This document shows, one piece after another, positions 32,486 to 41,043 of a DNA stretch of 52,770 nucleotides. Source of the stretch: CALZFJ01 sp964459845 (GTDB lineage: Bacteria > Bacteroidota > Bacteroidia > Bacteroidales > Muribaculaceae); NCBI GenBank assembly GCA_964459845.1, contig CAYWOC010000013.1, positions 1 to 52,770 of the forward strand. The letters are read 5' to 3'. The notes below the pieces were generated by a model, which was given only the letters and a program-made list of their open reading frames with translations, did not search any database and was not told the DNA's origin. Position 1 is the first letter of the stretch, and each line of letters starts with the position of its first letter. The position numbers were made by a program, and so were the translations under genes.

Positions 32486-32546
32486 CTTGCATATTAGACG
32501 GCTTTGCCGTAACTTTGCAAAACAAAAATATGAGTATGTAACTTTG
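32486..32546 (+). promoter_or_regulatory. Tandem overlapping promoters of metK
   Basis: P1 is CTTG (32486-32489), a 20-nt spacer and TAACTTTGC (32510-32518). The TTTG inside this -7 box (32514-32517) stands 21 nt before a second TAACTTTG (32539-32546), so the -7 of P1 doubles as the -33 of P2. Confidence 0.6.
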
Positions 32547-32682
32547 TGGAAAAATTTGGCTGCTTGCAACCACACTAAAAAATGCTAAAACTGCGCTCCT
32601 ATCTTTTATTCCAAATTCAAAAGGAACATTTTTAGACACAGTCAGTTGCTTTAGCTTTTCCACTTTAAATCAAATTGGAAAG

Positions 32683-33972
32683 ATGAACTATTTATTCACA
32701 TCAGAATCAGTTTCTGAAGGGCATCCCGACAAGGTTGCCGACCAAATCAGCGACGCAGTGCTCGACCGCTTCCTCGCTTACGACTCAAATTCTAAAGTGG
32801 CTTGTGAGACGCTTGTCACAACAGGGCAGGTGGTTATTGCCGGCGAAGTGAAGTCAGATGCCTACATCGACCTGATGTCGGTGGTGAGAAATGTGATTCA
32901 CCGCATCGGCTACAACAAAAGCGAATACAAATTCGATGCCGACTCGTGCGGCGTGCTTTCGGCTCTGCATGAACAGTCGCAAGACATCAACCGCGGAGTG
33001 GAACGCGAAGTGGCCGAAGAACAGGGTGCCGGCGACCAAGGCATGATGTTCGGCTATGCCTGCAACGAGACTTCAAACTTCATGCCGCTGTCGCTCGACC
33101 TGTCGCACATGCTGCTGCGCGAGCTTGCCGCAATACGCCGCGAGGGCAAAGTGATGACTTATCTGCGCCCCGACTCAAAAAGCCAGGTGACCGTGGAATA
33201 CAATGAACAGAACAAGCCTGTGCGCATCCACACCATCGTGATAAGCACTCAGCACGACGACTTCATCGCTCCCGAGGACGACACGCACCAAGCCCAAGAC
33301 GCTGCCGACCGCGCCATGCTCAACAAAATCTACACCGACGTGCGCGACATTCTCATTCCACGCGTGATGGCAAAACTTCCTGAAAGCATCAAGTCGATGA
33401 TCGACGACCGTCTCATTCTGCACGTGAACCCTACCGGGAAATTCGTAATCGGTGGGCCACACGGCGACACTGGCTTGACCGGACGCAAGATTATCGTAGA
33501 TACCTATGGCGGAAAGGGCGCACACGGCGGCGGTGCATTCTCGGGCAAGGACCCGTCGAAGGTGGACCGCTCGGCTGCTTACGCAGCCCGTCACATAGCC
33601 AAGAACGTGGTGGCGGCAGGCATTGCCGACGAAGTGCTTGTGCAGGTGGCTTACGCCATAGGCGTAGCTCGCCCTGTGAGCTTGTGCGTGAACACCTACG
33701 GCACAAGCCACGTCAATATGAGCGACGCCGAGATTGCCGCTAAAATCAACGAGATATTCGACATGCGTCCGAATGCCATCGAACGCCGCTTGAAGCTGCG
33801 CAACCCTATTTATGAGGAGACAGCAGCCTACGGCCATGTGGGACGCGCTCCGCGCACCGTGGTCAAGCACTTCGCATCGAAATATGAGGGCGACAAGACC
33901 ATAACTGTCGAGCTGTTCACTTGGGAGAAGCTCGACTATGTGGAGAAGCTGAAAGAGGCATTCAACCTATAA
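32683..33972 (+). CDS. metK: S-adenosylmethionine synthetase
   Basis: MetK makes SAM from methionine and ATP. The 429-residue product, longer than the E. coli enzyme (about 384), is typical for Bacteroidetes. Hallmarks are FTSESVSEGHPDKVADQISD at the N-terminus, GAGDQGMMFGYA, and the P-loop-like GGKGAHGGGAFSGKDPSKVD. It is followed after 16 nt by an epimerase gene, probably in one operon, and is driven by two overlapping promoters. Confidence 0.97.
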   Translation: MNYLFTSESVSEGHPDKVADQISDAVLDRFLAYDSNSKVACETLVTTGQVVIAGEVKSDAYIDLMSVVRNVIHRIGYNKSEYKFDADSCGVLSALHEQSQDINRGVEREVAEEQGAGDQGMMFGYACNETSNFMPLSLDLSHMLLRELAAIRREGKVMTYLRPDSKSQVTVEYNEQNKPVRIHTIVISTQHDDFIAPEDDTHQAQDAADRAMLNKIYTDVRDILIPRVMAKLPESIKSMIDDRLILHVNPTGKFVIGGPHGDTGLTGRKIIVDTYGGKGAHGGGAFSGKDPSKVDRSAAYAARHIAKNVVAAGIADEVLVQVAYAIGVARPVSLCVNTYGTSHVNMSDAEIAAKINEIFDMRPNAIERRLKLRNPIYEETAAYGHVGRAPRTVVKHFASKYEGDKTITVELFTWEKLDYVEKLKEAFNL

Positions 33973-33988
33973 CGCATCGGCTTCACTT

Positions 33989-35005
33989 ATGGCAAAACGT
34001 ATTCTTATAACCGGCGCGGGAGGGTTCATCGGCGGCTTTATTGTCGCCGAAGCCCTGAAGCGCGGATACGAGACTTGGGCAGCGGTGAGAAGCTCCACTT
34101 CGCGGGAGTTCCTCACCGACGAGCGCATACACTTCATCGAACTCGACTACACCAACAGCGACCACATTCGCAGCCAGCTCAGCGACGCGATAGCCGAAAA
34201 CGGCGGAAAATGGGACTATGTGGTCCACAACCTCGGTGCCACAAAATGCGTGAACTTCCTCGACTTCAGCCGCATCAATTATGAGTTTATGCGCACTCTC
34301 GTGGAAGCTCTGATAGCTGTGGATGCCGTGCCTGAGAATTTCCTGCTCATGAGCAGTCTGAGCGCAATGGGCGAGGGTGACGAGGTGAACTACACGCCAT
34401 TCAAAGCAGGCGACATCCCCCACCCCAACACGCGATACGGAGTGTCGAAGATGAAGGCCGAGGCCTACTTGCAGATGCTTGAGGGCTTCCCCTACACAAT
34501 ATTCCGCTGCACTGGCGTATATGGACCGCACGAGCGCGATTACTTCTTGATGATTAAAAGCATTGCCAGCGGATTCGACTTCAGCGTCGGCTTCAAGAAG
34601 CAGATGCTCACTTTCATATATGTGAAAGACCTGGCTTGCGCCATAATGGACGCTCTTGCCAGCGGAGCAAAGCGCAAGGCTTACTTCATAGCCGAGCCTC
34701 GCGCCTACACGCAGAAAGAATTCCGCTCGATTGTGGCAAGCCGCCTCGGCAAGCGATTTGTGTTGCCGGTGTGCTGTCCGCTATGGGTGGTATATATAGT
34801 GTCGGCAGTCGCCGAATGGATAGGGAAGCTGCAACTGAAACCAAGCACGCTCAATCGCGACAAGTTCAAGATAATGAAGCAGCGCAACTGGCAATGCGAC
34901 ATCACTGATGCGCAGCGCGACTTCGGCTTCAATCCGCGCTACACCCTCCAGCAAGGCATCGACGAAGCTGTGGCGTGGTATTACAAAGCCGGTTGGCTAA
35001 AATAA
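33989..35005 (+). CDS. NAD-dependent epimerase/dehydratase (extended SDR)
   Basis: The 338-residue protein has the extended-SDR dinucleotide motif ITGAGGFIGGFIV (residues 7-19). It also has an SSLSAMG serine region and the catalytic YGVSK motif. Relatives act on nucleotide sugars or sterol-like and flavonoid-like substrates. The substrate is not predictable. A hydrophobic segment near residues 260-275 (PVCCPLWVVYIVSAVAEW) suggests membrane attachment, as in 3-beta-HSD-like members. It is probably co-transcribed with metK. Confidence 0.85.
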   Translation: MAKRILITGAGGFIGGFIVAEALKRGYETWAAVRSSTSREFLTDERIHFIELDYTNSDHIRSQLSDAIAENGGKWDYVVHNLGATKCVNFLDFSRINYEFMRTLVEALIAVDAVPENFLLMSSLSAMGEGDEVNYTPFKAGDIPHPNTRYGVSKMKAEAYLQMLEGFPYTIFRCTGVYGPHERDYFLMIKSIASGFDFSVGFKKQMLTFIYVKDLACAIMDALASGAKRKAYFIAEPRAYTQKEFRSIVASRLGKRFVLPVCCPLWVVYIVSAVAEWIGKLQLKPSTLNRDKFKIMKQRNWQCDITDAQRDFGFNPRYTLQQGIDEAVAWYYKAGWLK

Positions 35006-35079
35006 AGCGCACGCTCCATCCCAAAAGCAAAATATGGTTGAGTGAAAATATCACGACAAATCCAAGCGATTCAACAAAG

Positions 35080-35119
35080 CAGCGAGCCTCGCAACCGATG
35101 TGGGATGCGAGGCTCGCTG
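35080..35119. terminator. Bidirectional terminator between the epimerase gene and serS
   Basis: A perfect 14-bp GC-rich stem (35080-35093 and 35106-35119) is followed by TTATTTTG on the plus strand. Confidence 0.85.
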
Positions 35120-35158
35120 TTATTTTGATATATTGTCGGTCATTATGCCGACGGTCAA

Positions 35159-36430
35159 TTAGTCGATAATATCGAAACCTGTGTAACGTTGCAGAACAGC
35201 AGGAATCTTGATGCCCTCAGGTGTCTGGTTGTTCTCAAGAAGAGCAGCCATGATGCGAGGCAATGCAAGAGCCGAGCCATTGAGAGTGTGGCACAAGTGC
35301 GTCTTCTTGTCATCGCCACGATAGCGGCACTTCAAGCGGTTTGCCTGATAGCTTTCAAAGTTGGACACGGAACTAACCTCAAGCCAACGCTTCTGGGCAG
35401 CCGAGAACACTTCAAAGTCAAATGTAATCGCACTTGTGAAGCTCATATCGCCACCGCACAAGCGCAAGATGTGCCAAGGCAATTCAAGCTTTTCGAGCAA
35501 GCCTTGAACATGATCCTTCATCTCCTCAAGAGCTGCATAGGAGTTCTCAGGCTTTTCGATGCGCACAATCTCCACCTTGTCAAACTGGTGCAGACGGTTC
35601 AGTCCACGCACGTCCTTGCCATAGGAACCGGCCTCGCGGCGAAAGCATGCCGAATATGCGCAATTCTTCTTCGGCAGTTCTTTTTGGTCGAGTATTTCGT
35701 CACGATAGATATTGGTCACAGGCACCTCGGCAGTAGGTATAAGATACAAATTGTCGAGATTGCAGTGATACATCTGTCCTTCCTTGTCAGGAAGTTGTCC
35801 TGTTCCGTAACCCGAAGCCTCGTTCACAACGTATGGAGGCTCGATTTCAAGGTATCCGGCCTTGCCTGCTTCATCAAGGAAGAACTGGATAAGAGCGCGC
35901 TGCAAACGTGCGCCTTTGCCTATATATACAGGGAAACCGGCACCGGTAATCTTCACGCCAAGGTCGAAATCTATGATATTATATTTCTTGGCAAGTTCCC
36001 AGTGAGGAAGAGCGTCCTCAGGAAGATTTGGCATAGGGCCGCCAGTCTTCTCCACCACATTGTCGGCAGCAGTCTTGCCCTCTGGCACCATGGCACATGG
36101 CACATTAGGCACAGAAAGCAGGATTTCCGTAATCTGGTCTTCGGCATTCTTCAATTCCTCGTCGATAGCCTTGTTTTTCTCTTTAAGAGCGGCAACCTCG
36201 GCTTTTACCTCTTCAGCCTCAGCCTTCTTGCCCTCTTTCATCAATCCACCAATTCGGGCAGCCATCTTGTTAAGCTCGGCAGCCTGATTGTCGCGAATCG
36301 TCTGGGCGGCACGGCGTTGCTTGTCAAGCTCGATAACGCGGGTTATTGCCTCGCGACCATCGAATTGCTTCACAGCAAGACGCTTGATGACCTCCTCAGG
36401 ATTCTCTTTGATTAAAGCTAATGTTAGCAT
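35159..36430 (-). CDS. serS: Seryl-tRNA synthetase
   Basis: SerS charges tRNA-Ser. The 423-residue protein starts with the two-helix coiled-coil arm (residues about 30-100, rich in Lys/Glu). The class II core follows: AEVPVTNIYRDEIL, CFRREAGSYGKDVRGLNRLH (motif 2) and LNGSALALPRIMAALLEN (motif 3). Its start lies 67 nt after yqeY stops, so the two may share a transcript. Codon use is biased as in highly expressed genes. Confidence 0.97.
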   Translation of the reverse strand: MLTLALIKENPEEVIKRLAVKQFDGREAITRVIELDKQRRAAQTIRDNQAAELNKMAARIGGLMKEGKKAEAEEVKAEVAALKEKNKAIDEELKNAEDQITEILLSVPNVPCAMVPEGKTAADNVVEKTGGPMPNLPEDALPHWELAKKYNIIDFDLGVKITGAGFPVYIGKGARLQRALIQFFLDEAGKAGYLEIEPPYVVNEASGYGTGQLPDKEGQMYHCNLDNLYLIPTAEVPVTNIYRDEILDQKELPKKNCAYSACFRREAGSYGKDVRGLNRLHQFDKVEIVRIEKPENSYAALEEMKDHVQGLLEKLELPWHILRLCGGDMSFTSAITFDFEVFSAAQKRWLEVSSVSNFESYQANRLKCRYRGDDKKTHLCHTLNGSALALPRIMAALLENNQTPEGIKIPAVLQRYTGFDIID

Positions 36431-36497
36431 TTTTTCAATATATTGTTTTCTTGTTGTTTATATTTCCATTTATCTCAACCGTGAATAATGGGTGCTG

Positions 36498-36947
36498 TCA
36501 GCCAAGAAGCTGCTTCACCTTGGCTGAGATGGCACTGCCCTCAGCCTTTCCGGCAAGCTGCTTCGATGCCACACCCATGACTTTGCCCATCTCCTTCATG
36601 CTCGTCGCGCCCACTTGCGCTATTATCTCCTTGACAGCAGCGGTAAGTTCTTCATCCGACAGTTGCTTAGGCAGATATTCCTCAATCACAGCTACCTCGG
36701 CAAGTTCCGACTGTGCGAGGTCTTCTCGGTTCTGTCCTGCATAGATTGACGCACTCTCCTTGCGTTGTTTCACCATTTTTGCAAGAATCTTAGTGGCATC
36801 AGCATCCGAAAGGTCGCCCGAAGCCCCCTTGGCTGTTTTCGCCTCAAGAAATTCCTTCTTCATGCCGCGCAAAGTCTCCAAGCGCACATGGTCGCGCGCA
36901 AGCATCGCCTTCTTGATGTCGTCGCTTACAGTGTCGAATAAACTCAT
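36498..36947 (-). CDS. GatB/YqeY-domain protein
   Basis: The 149-residue protein belongs to the YqeY family, related to the C-terminal tail domain of GatB amidotransferase. It may bind tRNA, but its role is unproven. It shows MSLFDTVSDDIKKAMLARDH and a helical C-terminus ending AISAKVKQLLG. A strong Shine-Dalgarno-like AGGAGG lies 8 nt before the ATG, unusual for Bacteroidetes. The gene lies between ftsZ and serS and has its own -7 box. Confidence 0.9.
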   Translation of the reverse strand: MSLFDTVSDDIKKAMLARDHVRLETLRGMKKEFLEAKTAKGASGDLSDADATKILAKMVKQRKESASIYAGQNREDLAQSELAEVAVIEEYLPKQLSDEELTAAVKEIIAQVGATSMKEMGKVMGVASKQLAGKAEGSAISAKVKQLLG

Positions 36948-36992
36948 AACTTATCCTCCTATATATTTTTATTTTTGTAATATTTCTGAATT

Positions 36993-37001
36993 GCAAATTT
37001 A
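36993..37001 (-). promoter_or_regulatory. -7 box of yqeY (and possibly serS)
   Basis: TAAATTTGC on the minus strand lies 45 nt upstream of the yqeY ATG and after the ftsZ terminator. Confidence 0.6.
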
Positions 37002-37030
37002 CAATTTTTTCTATAAAGATAATACAAATA

Positions 37031-37072
37031 AAATGCAATAATATCGGCATTTCCTCCAATATTATTGCATTT
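37031..37072 (-). terminator. Terminator of the dcw cluster after ftsZ
   Basis: A perfect 14-bp stem (37031-37044 and 37059-37072) with a 14-nt loop is followed on the minus strand by TATTTG. The stem is AT-rich. Confidence 0.7.
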
Positions 37073-37161
37073 ACATATATTCCCTTTGCATATTTTGTGG
37101 CTATGGCTACACATAATGGGCATGCAGTCCAAATTCACTCCACCTCCACACGCAATATTTG

Positions 37162-38544
37162 TCAGAACACGATCCTCGGGTTGCCGTCGTTCTTGGGCTT
37201 GCTGTCGTCTGATGAAATTATGGTAGGTATAGGGCTTGCAGGGCGCACCGATTTTTTGGAAATCGACTTCATGTCGCGGTTAAGCGTCGGCACCTTCTCA
37301 AGCTCCTTGATTACATCGTCATCGTCAAACTCATCGGGGCTTAGCACCTTGAAGCGTGCACGCGCGCGGATAATCTTCTTGTCGCTCACCACCTCCGGGC
37401 CATATATGTCAATCAGAATTTGCTCATCGGTCATAGAAGGCTCGTCCATCGCCTGTTGCTGTACAGTCTCGGCAACGACCAGCTCCTGTTTTGGCTTTGT
37501 GGCGGTAGGTGTCTTAGGCTCGATTGGCGCATCATTGCGCAATGTCACATCAAACCCCGACGCAAGAATGGTGACTTTGATTTTCTCGCCAAGTGAGTCG
37601 TCGAATGCTACACCCCATATCACATCCACTGTTGGCGCAAAGTTGCTCATGAACTCGTGCATCTCCTTCATCTCATCCATCACAAACGGCTGCTTCGCCT
37701 CTTTGTCGAAATAGATGTTCACAAGTATCTTCTTCGAGCCATACACATCGCGGTTCTTGAGCAGAGGTGAATTTAGGGCATCCTCAATCGCACGCGTCAC
37801 ACGCCTGTCGCCTTCGCCATAGCCTGTGCTGATTATCGCCACGCCGCCGTCGCGCAAAGTAGTGTTCACGTCGTTGAAATCGAGGTTTATGCGTCCCTCG
37901 CTCGTGATAAGTTCCGAGATGCTTCGTGCCGCTATCGAAAGCGTGTCGTCGGCTTTGCCGAATGCGTTAAGGAAGTTCAGCTCACTGTAGATTTCGGTGA
38001 GCCGCTCGTTGTTGATTACCATAAGGGCATCCACATATTTCTTCATCTCCTCAGCGCCTTTCAGAGCCTTCAATATCTTGCGATCTCCCTCAAAAAAGAA
38101 TGGGATGGTGACAATACCTATAGTAAGCACACCGCGATCTTTGGCAATGCGCGCCACCACAGGAGCGGCTCCAGTTCCGGTGCCGCCGCCCATTCCGGCA
38201 GTTATGAACACCATGCGGGTGTCGTCATTGAACAGATTGGAAATCTCCTCGGCACTCTCCTCGGCAGCTTCGCGAGCCACCTCGGGGCGATTGCCTGCAC
38301 CGAGACCCTTGGTCGTGTTCGGTCCTATCAGCACCTTGGTAGATACCGGCGAGGTTAGCAGAGCCTGGCGGTCGGTGTTGCACACTACAAACGAGACTCC
38401 CTTTATATTCTGAGTATACATGTGATTGATGGCATTGTTACCACCACCGCCCACACCTATCACCTTGATGATTGTGGGCATCTCGTCCCCTTGCTGTAAA
38501 TCGAATTTAGGGTTGCTTGATATATCTTCGTCCATATCTGTCAA
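37162..38544 (-). CDS. ftsZ: Cell division GTPase FtsZ
   Basis: FtsZ polymerises into the Z-ring. The 460-residue product has the tubulin signature GGGTGTG (119-125) and IGVGGGGNNAINHM (29-42). A roughly 100-residue C-terminal linker ends in GNPRIVF, which acts as the conserved C-terminal peptide for FtsA binding. An N-terminal extension of about 20 residues precedes the core. The start overlaps the ftsA stop by 4 nt (ATGA), suggesting translational coupling. Confidence 0.98.
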   Translation of the reverse strand: MTDMDEDISSNPKFDLQQGDEMPTIIKVIGVGGGGNNAINHMYTQNIKGVSFVVCNTDRQALLTSPVSTKVLIGPNTTKGLGAGNRPEVAREAAEESAEEISNLFNDDTRMVFITAGMGGGTGTGAAPVVARIAKDRGVLTIGIVTIPFFFEGDRKILKALKGAEEMKKYVDALMVINNERLTEIYSELNFLNAFGKADDTLSIAARSISELITSEGRINLDFNDVNTTLRDGGVAIISTGYGEGDRRVTRAIEDALNSPLLKNRDVYGSKKILVNIYFDKEAKQPFVMDEMKEMHEFMSNFAPTVDVIWGVAFDDSLGEKIKVTILASGFDVTLRNDAPIEPKTPTATKPKQELVVAETVQQQAMDEPSMTDEQILIDIYGPEVVSDKKIIRARARFKVLSPDEFDDDDVIKELEKVPTLNRDMKSISKKSVRPASPIPTIISSDDSKPKNDGNPRIVF

Positions 38545-39890
38545 TAATTAGCGGATTTATCATCTGAGTAGCTGTCATCTTCTCCATCTTCGGCATCCGA
38601 GAATATGTCTCTCGCCTTATTAAGCCATTTGCTGAAGGCATTTTGCTTTTGGCGCTTAGGCGATTTCTGCCTGTTGTCGTCACGCTTGTGGCGGTCATCA
38701 TTGCCTTCATCCACCGGCGGCTCAACTGGCGTAGGCGGCTTAGGCGTTTCCACACAATTCTCATTATATTTCATCATCTTAGCGGCAGTCTCAGCTAAAG
38801 CCACCACCTGTATGTATTCGAAATTCTCGGCATCGTGGGTCAATATGTTCACATATGGGCTGTGATGGCCTTTCATGACCTTCACTTTCAGCATATCTTC
38901 CAAGAAACCGCTGAATCCATTCAGTCGCGAGCCTCCGCCTATCAATATTATTCCACCGGCCGAGATGTCCTCGCTCGTCATGTTGGCATAGGTGAGCTGC
39001 TCCACGATGTTGGCACGGATTTCACCCACACGCGCCTCCACATAGTTGGATATGTCCTTGGTGCTGATACCATTTATGACCGGCAGACTTTGAGCATCTA
39101 TTCCCATGGCATTGCCGATGCTGCGCTTCAAAGCCTCGGCTTTGCTCTCGGTGACATTCACATTAGTGATGTCGAGAGTGATGAGACGACTGCCCATAGG
39201 CAATGTTGCTATATAACGGAGCGCGTCGTTCTTATAGATTGACACTGTGGTTGTCTCCGCCCCGAAATCCACAAGCATACATCCGAGCTGACGCTCGTCG
39301 TTGTTCAATATCTTGTCTGCCACAGCAAGCGGAGTTATGATGTATCCAAGCACCTTTATCGACTCAAACACGCGCTTCAAGTTGCGCATCAGCAGAGGTT
39401 TTGCCACAATGAGGTTCATCTTGGCTGTAATCTGGCTGCTGAATGAGCCAATAGGAGTGCGCGTCTCCTGCTTACCGTCAAGCTCATAGATACGCGGCTC
39501 CACGGCGAGTATCTCGCCCTCCACAGTGGATTTCTGGCACTTGCGTATTATATTGTTTATCACGTCTTCGCTTATCGACTGGTTAGGGTCAAGCTCCTCG
39601 GTGACTTCTATCGGTATATTATGAAGAGACCTGCCCGATACACCCACATACACGCCCGATATAGTTCTCGGACTTATGTGTGTCTCCAGACGCTTGATGA
39701 TATTTGCCACATGATGCTTTGTCTCTTCCACATTTTGGACGATACCGCGACGCACACAGTCGGAGGAGATTTCAATCGATTCGATATGCTCCACACTCAC
39801 AGCACCACTGGGTGTCTTCTCGCCGACCACACCGACGATTTTTGAAGTGCTTACTTCGATTGCTACTATATATTGTTTACTGCTCTCCAT
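38541..39890 (-). CDS. ftsA: Cell division protein FtsA
   Basis: FtsA is an actin-like ATPase that ties FtsZ to the membrane. The 449-residue product has the phosphate-1 region YIVAIEVSTSKIVGVVGE and an SHS2-type subdomain. It also has LVDFGAETTTVSIYKND and the adenosine motif GGIILIGGGSRLNGF. The end has an amphipathic helix (NAFSKWLNKARDIF) for membrane binding, followed by an acidic tail. It lies 53 nt after ftsQ. Confidence 0.96.
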   Translation of the reverse strand: MESSKQYIVAIEVSTSKIVGVVGEKTPSGAVSVEHIESIEISSDCVRRGIVQNVEETKHHVANIIKRLETHISPRTISGVYVGVSGRSLHNIPIEVTEELDPNQSISEDVINNIIRKCQKSTVEGEILAVEPRIYELDGKQETRTPIGSFSSQITAKMNLIVAKPLLMRNLKRVFESIKVLGYIITPLAVADKILNNDERQLGCMLVDFGAETTTVSIYKNDALRYIATLPMGSRLITLDITNVNVTESKAEALKRSIGNAMGIDAQSLPVINGISTKDISNYVEARVGEIRANIVEQLTYANMTSEDISAGGIILIGGGSRLNGFSGFLEDMLKVKVMKGHHSPYVNILTHDAENFEYIQVVALAETAAKMMKYNENCVETPKPPTPVEPPVDEGNDDRHKRDDNRQKSPKRQKQNAFSKWLNKARDIFSDAEDGEDDSYSDDKSANY

Positions 39891-39943
39891 ATATATGCTG
39901 ATTTTATTTTTTCCTTCTCTTCTGTTTGTTATTTCTTTTTCGG

Positions 39944-41023
39944 TTAGCCTTTGCTTAATGCATTGTTGCCAGCCTTCTTGAATTTCTCTTTCACTTTCTC
40001 GCTTGGAGTCTTCTTGTCGTTTTTCTTTGCCGCCGTAGATGTCTTCGCTCCGCTCGACTTGGCTTTGTTGCCCTCTGCCTTAGTTGTGGCAGGTTTCTTG
40101 TCGGCAACCTCGATCTTTGCCACGGCTGGCTTAACTTCTTTCTTGAAACTTCCGTCGTCTTCCTTTGGCTCTTCGGTCACAATCTTCTTGCCGGTCTTCA
40201 TCTCTTCGGTAATCTGATCCACTTGTATCGATGCCAAATCGGGGGCTATCTCATCCTCCTCGGGATTATAGTCGGCCTCGGCAAGCTCGGTCTTGTTGCG
40301 CAACGTGGCGACAACCTGATAATTCCATTTCAGAGAAATTTCCTTGTAGGTGTTCCACCCTTTCACTGGCATTACCTTGCGATAGAAAAGCAGCAACTTG
40401 GCAAACTTGGATTCATAATCCTTGCCATCACCCATGTTCACGATATGTCCGCTTATCGATGGCACAAAGCATATATTGCTCGAATCCCTCACCACATACA
40501 TCGTGACGAGAGCATTGAGAGCCGGGTCTTTTGCCACATAGTCCATCATGGGCAGCAACGCTGTGGGCTTGAATGTCCCCGAGAAGTGACCTTCCACCAC
40601 AGGCACATCCACATGGTAGCGTCCGAGTGCCGACATGCGTTTTCCGTCGCGGTTCACATAATATGATTGCTCACCGTCGAATATCCGCATCACAGGCACA
40701 AGCTGCCGCGCCTCGATTATGAGATTGTCGTAATTGTCGAAATAGCACTCCACTCCCTCCAAATATTCCGACTGCGACAGCCTGCGCTCTATATTATCTG
40801 TGTTGATTTGCGACATCGGCATACCGACAGGCGACATGTTCATATCCGCCAAGTCGCGCAAAATGCCCTGCTTGGTCACGAACATTGTGGAATCGGCATT
40901 CACTATGCGCACTTTCACGTCGCGGCACTTCTGCGACTGCTGCTGGTAATTGGCCCACACAACAGCCGTAGCAAGTAATGCCACAAGCAGCAGTATCGTA
41001 ATATATTGGATAAACGTCTTCAA
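39944..41023 (-). CDS. ftsQ: Cell division protein FtsQ with Lys-rich tail
   Basis: FtsQ is a bitopic divisome protein. The 359-residue product has an N-terminal membrane helix (ITILLLVALLATAVVWANY), a POTRA-like region, and a beta domain with YYVNRDGKRMSALGRYHVDV. The last 95 or so residues form a low-complexity Lys/Glu/Ala/Thr tail not found in E. coli FtsQ, which is shorter (276). It lies between murC (20-nt gap) and ftsA, its usual Bacteroidetes position. Confidence 0.9.
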   Translation of the reverse strand: MKTFIQYITILLLVALLATAVVWANYQQQSQKCRDVKVRIVNADSTMFVTKQGILRDLADMNMSPVGMPMSQINTDNIERRLSQSEYLEGVECYFDNYDNLIIEARQLVPVMRIFDGEQSYYVNRDGKRMSALGRYHVDVPVVEGHFSGTFKPTALLPMMDYVAKDPALNALVTMYVVRDSSNICFVPSISGHIVNMGDGKDYESKFAKLLLFYRKVMPVKGWNTYKEISLKWNYQVVATLRNKTELAEADYNPEEDEIAPDLASIQVDQITEEMKTGKKIVTEEPKEDDGSFKKEVKPAVAKIEVADKKPATTKAEGNKAKSSGAKTSTAAKKNDKKTPSEKVKEKFKKAGNNALSKG

Positions 41024-41043
41024 TTCTCAGTAAAGATGCTATT

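Larger units (their letters stand above)
32126..32682. other. 557-nt divergent control region pckA / metK
   Basis: This region contains the pckA -7 box (minus, 32189-32197). A 10-bp stem with a 31-nt loop lies at 32350-32400, and an 11-bp perfect inverted repeat at 32444-32477. Tandem overlapping metK promoters (32486-32546) and a metK leader of about 130 nt follow. I recognise no SAM riboswitch class. No credible ORF is present. Confidence 0.6.

Noticed and set aside
32445..32663. 72-codon minus-strand ORF in the metK control region
   Set aside because: It overlaps the metK promoters and leader, with no ribosome-binding context and no recognisable protein features.
32547..32682. Known SAM riboswitch class in the metK leader
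   Set aside because: I could not match the conserved cores of SAM-I, SAM-II or SAM-V. Some pairing exists, so the leader is listed only as a finding.
35189..36415. 408-codon plus-strand ORF opposite serS
   Set aside because: It is a shadow of serS. The coding signal and motifs lie on the minus strand.
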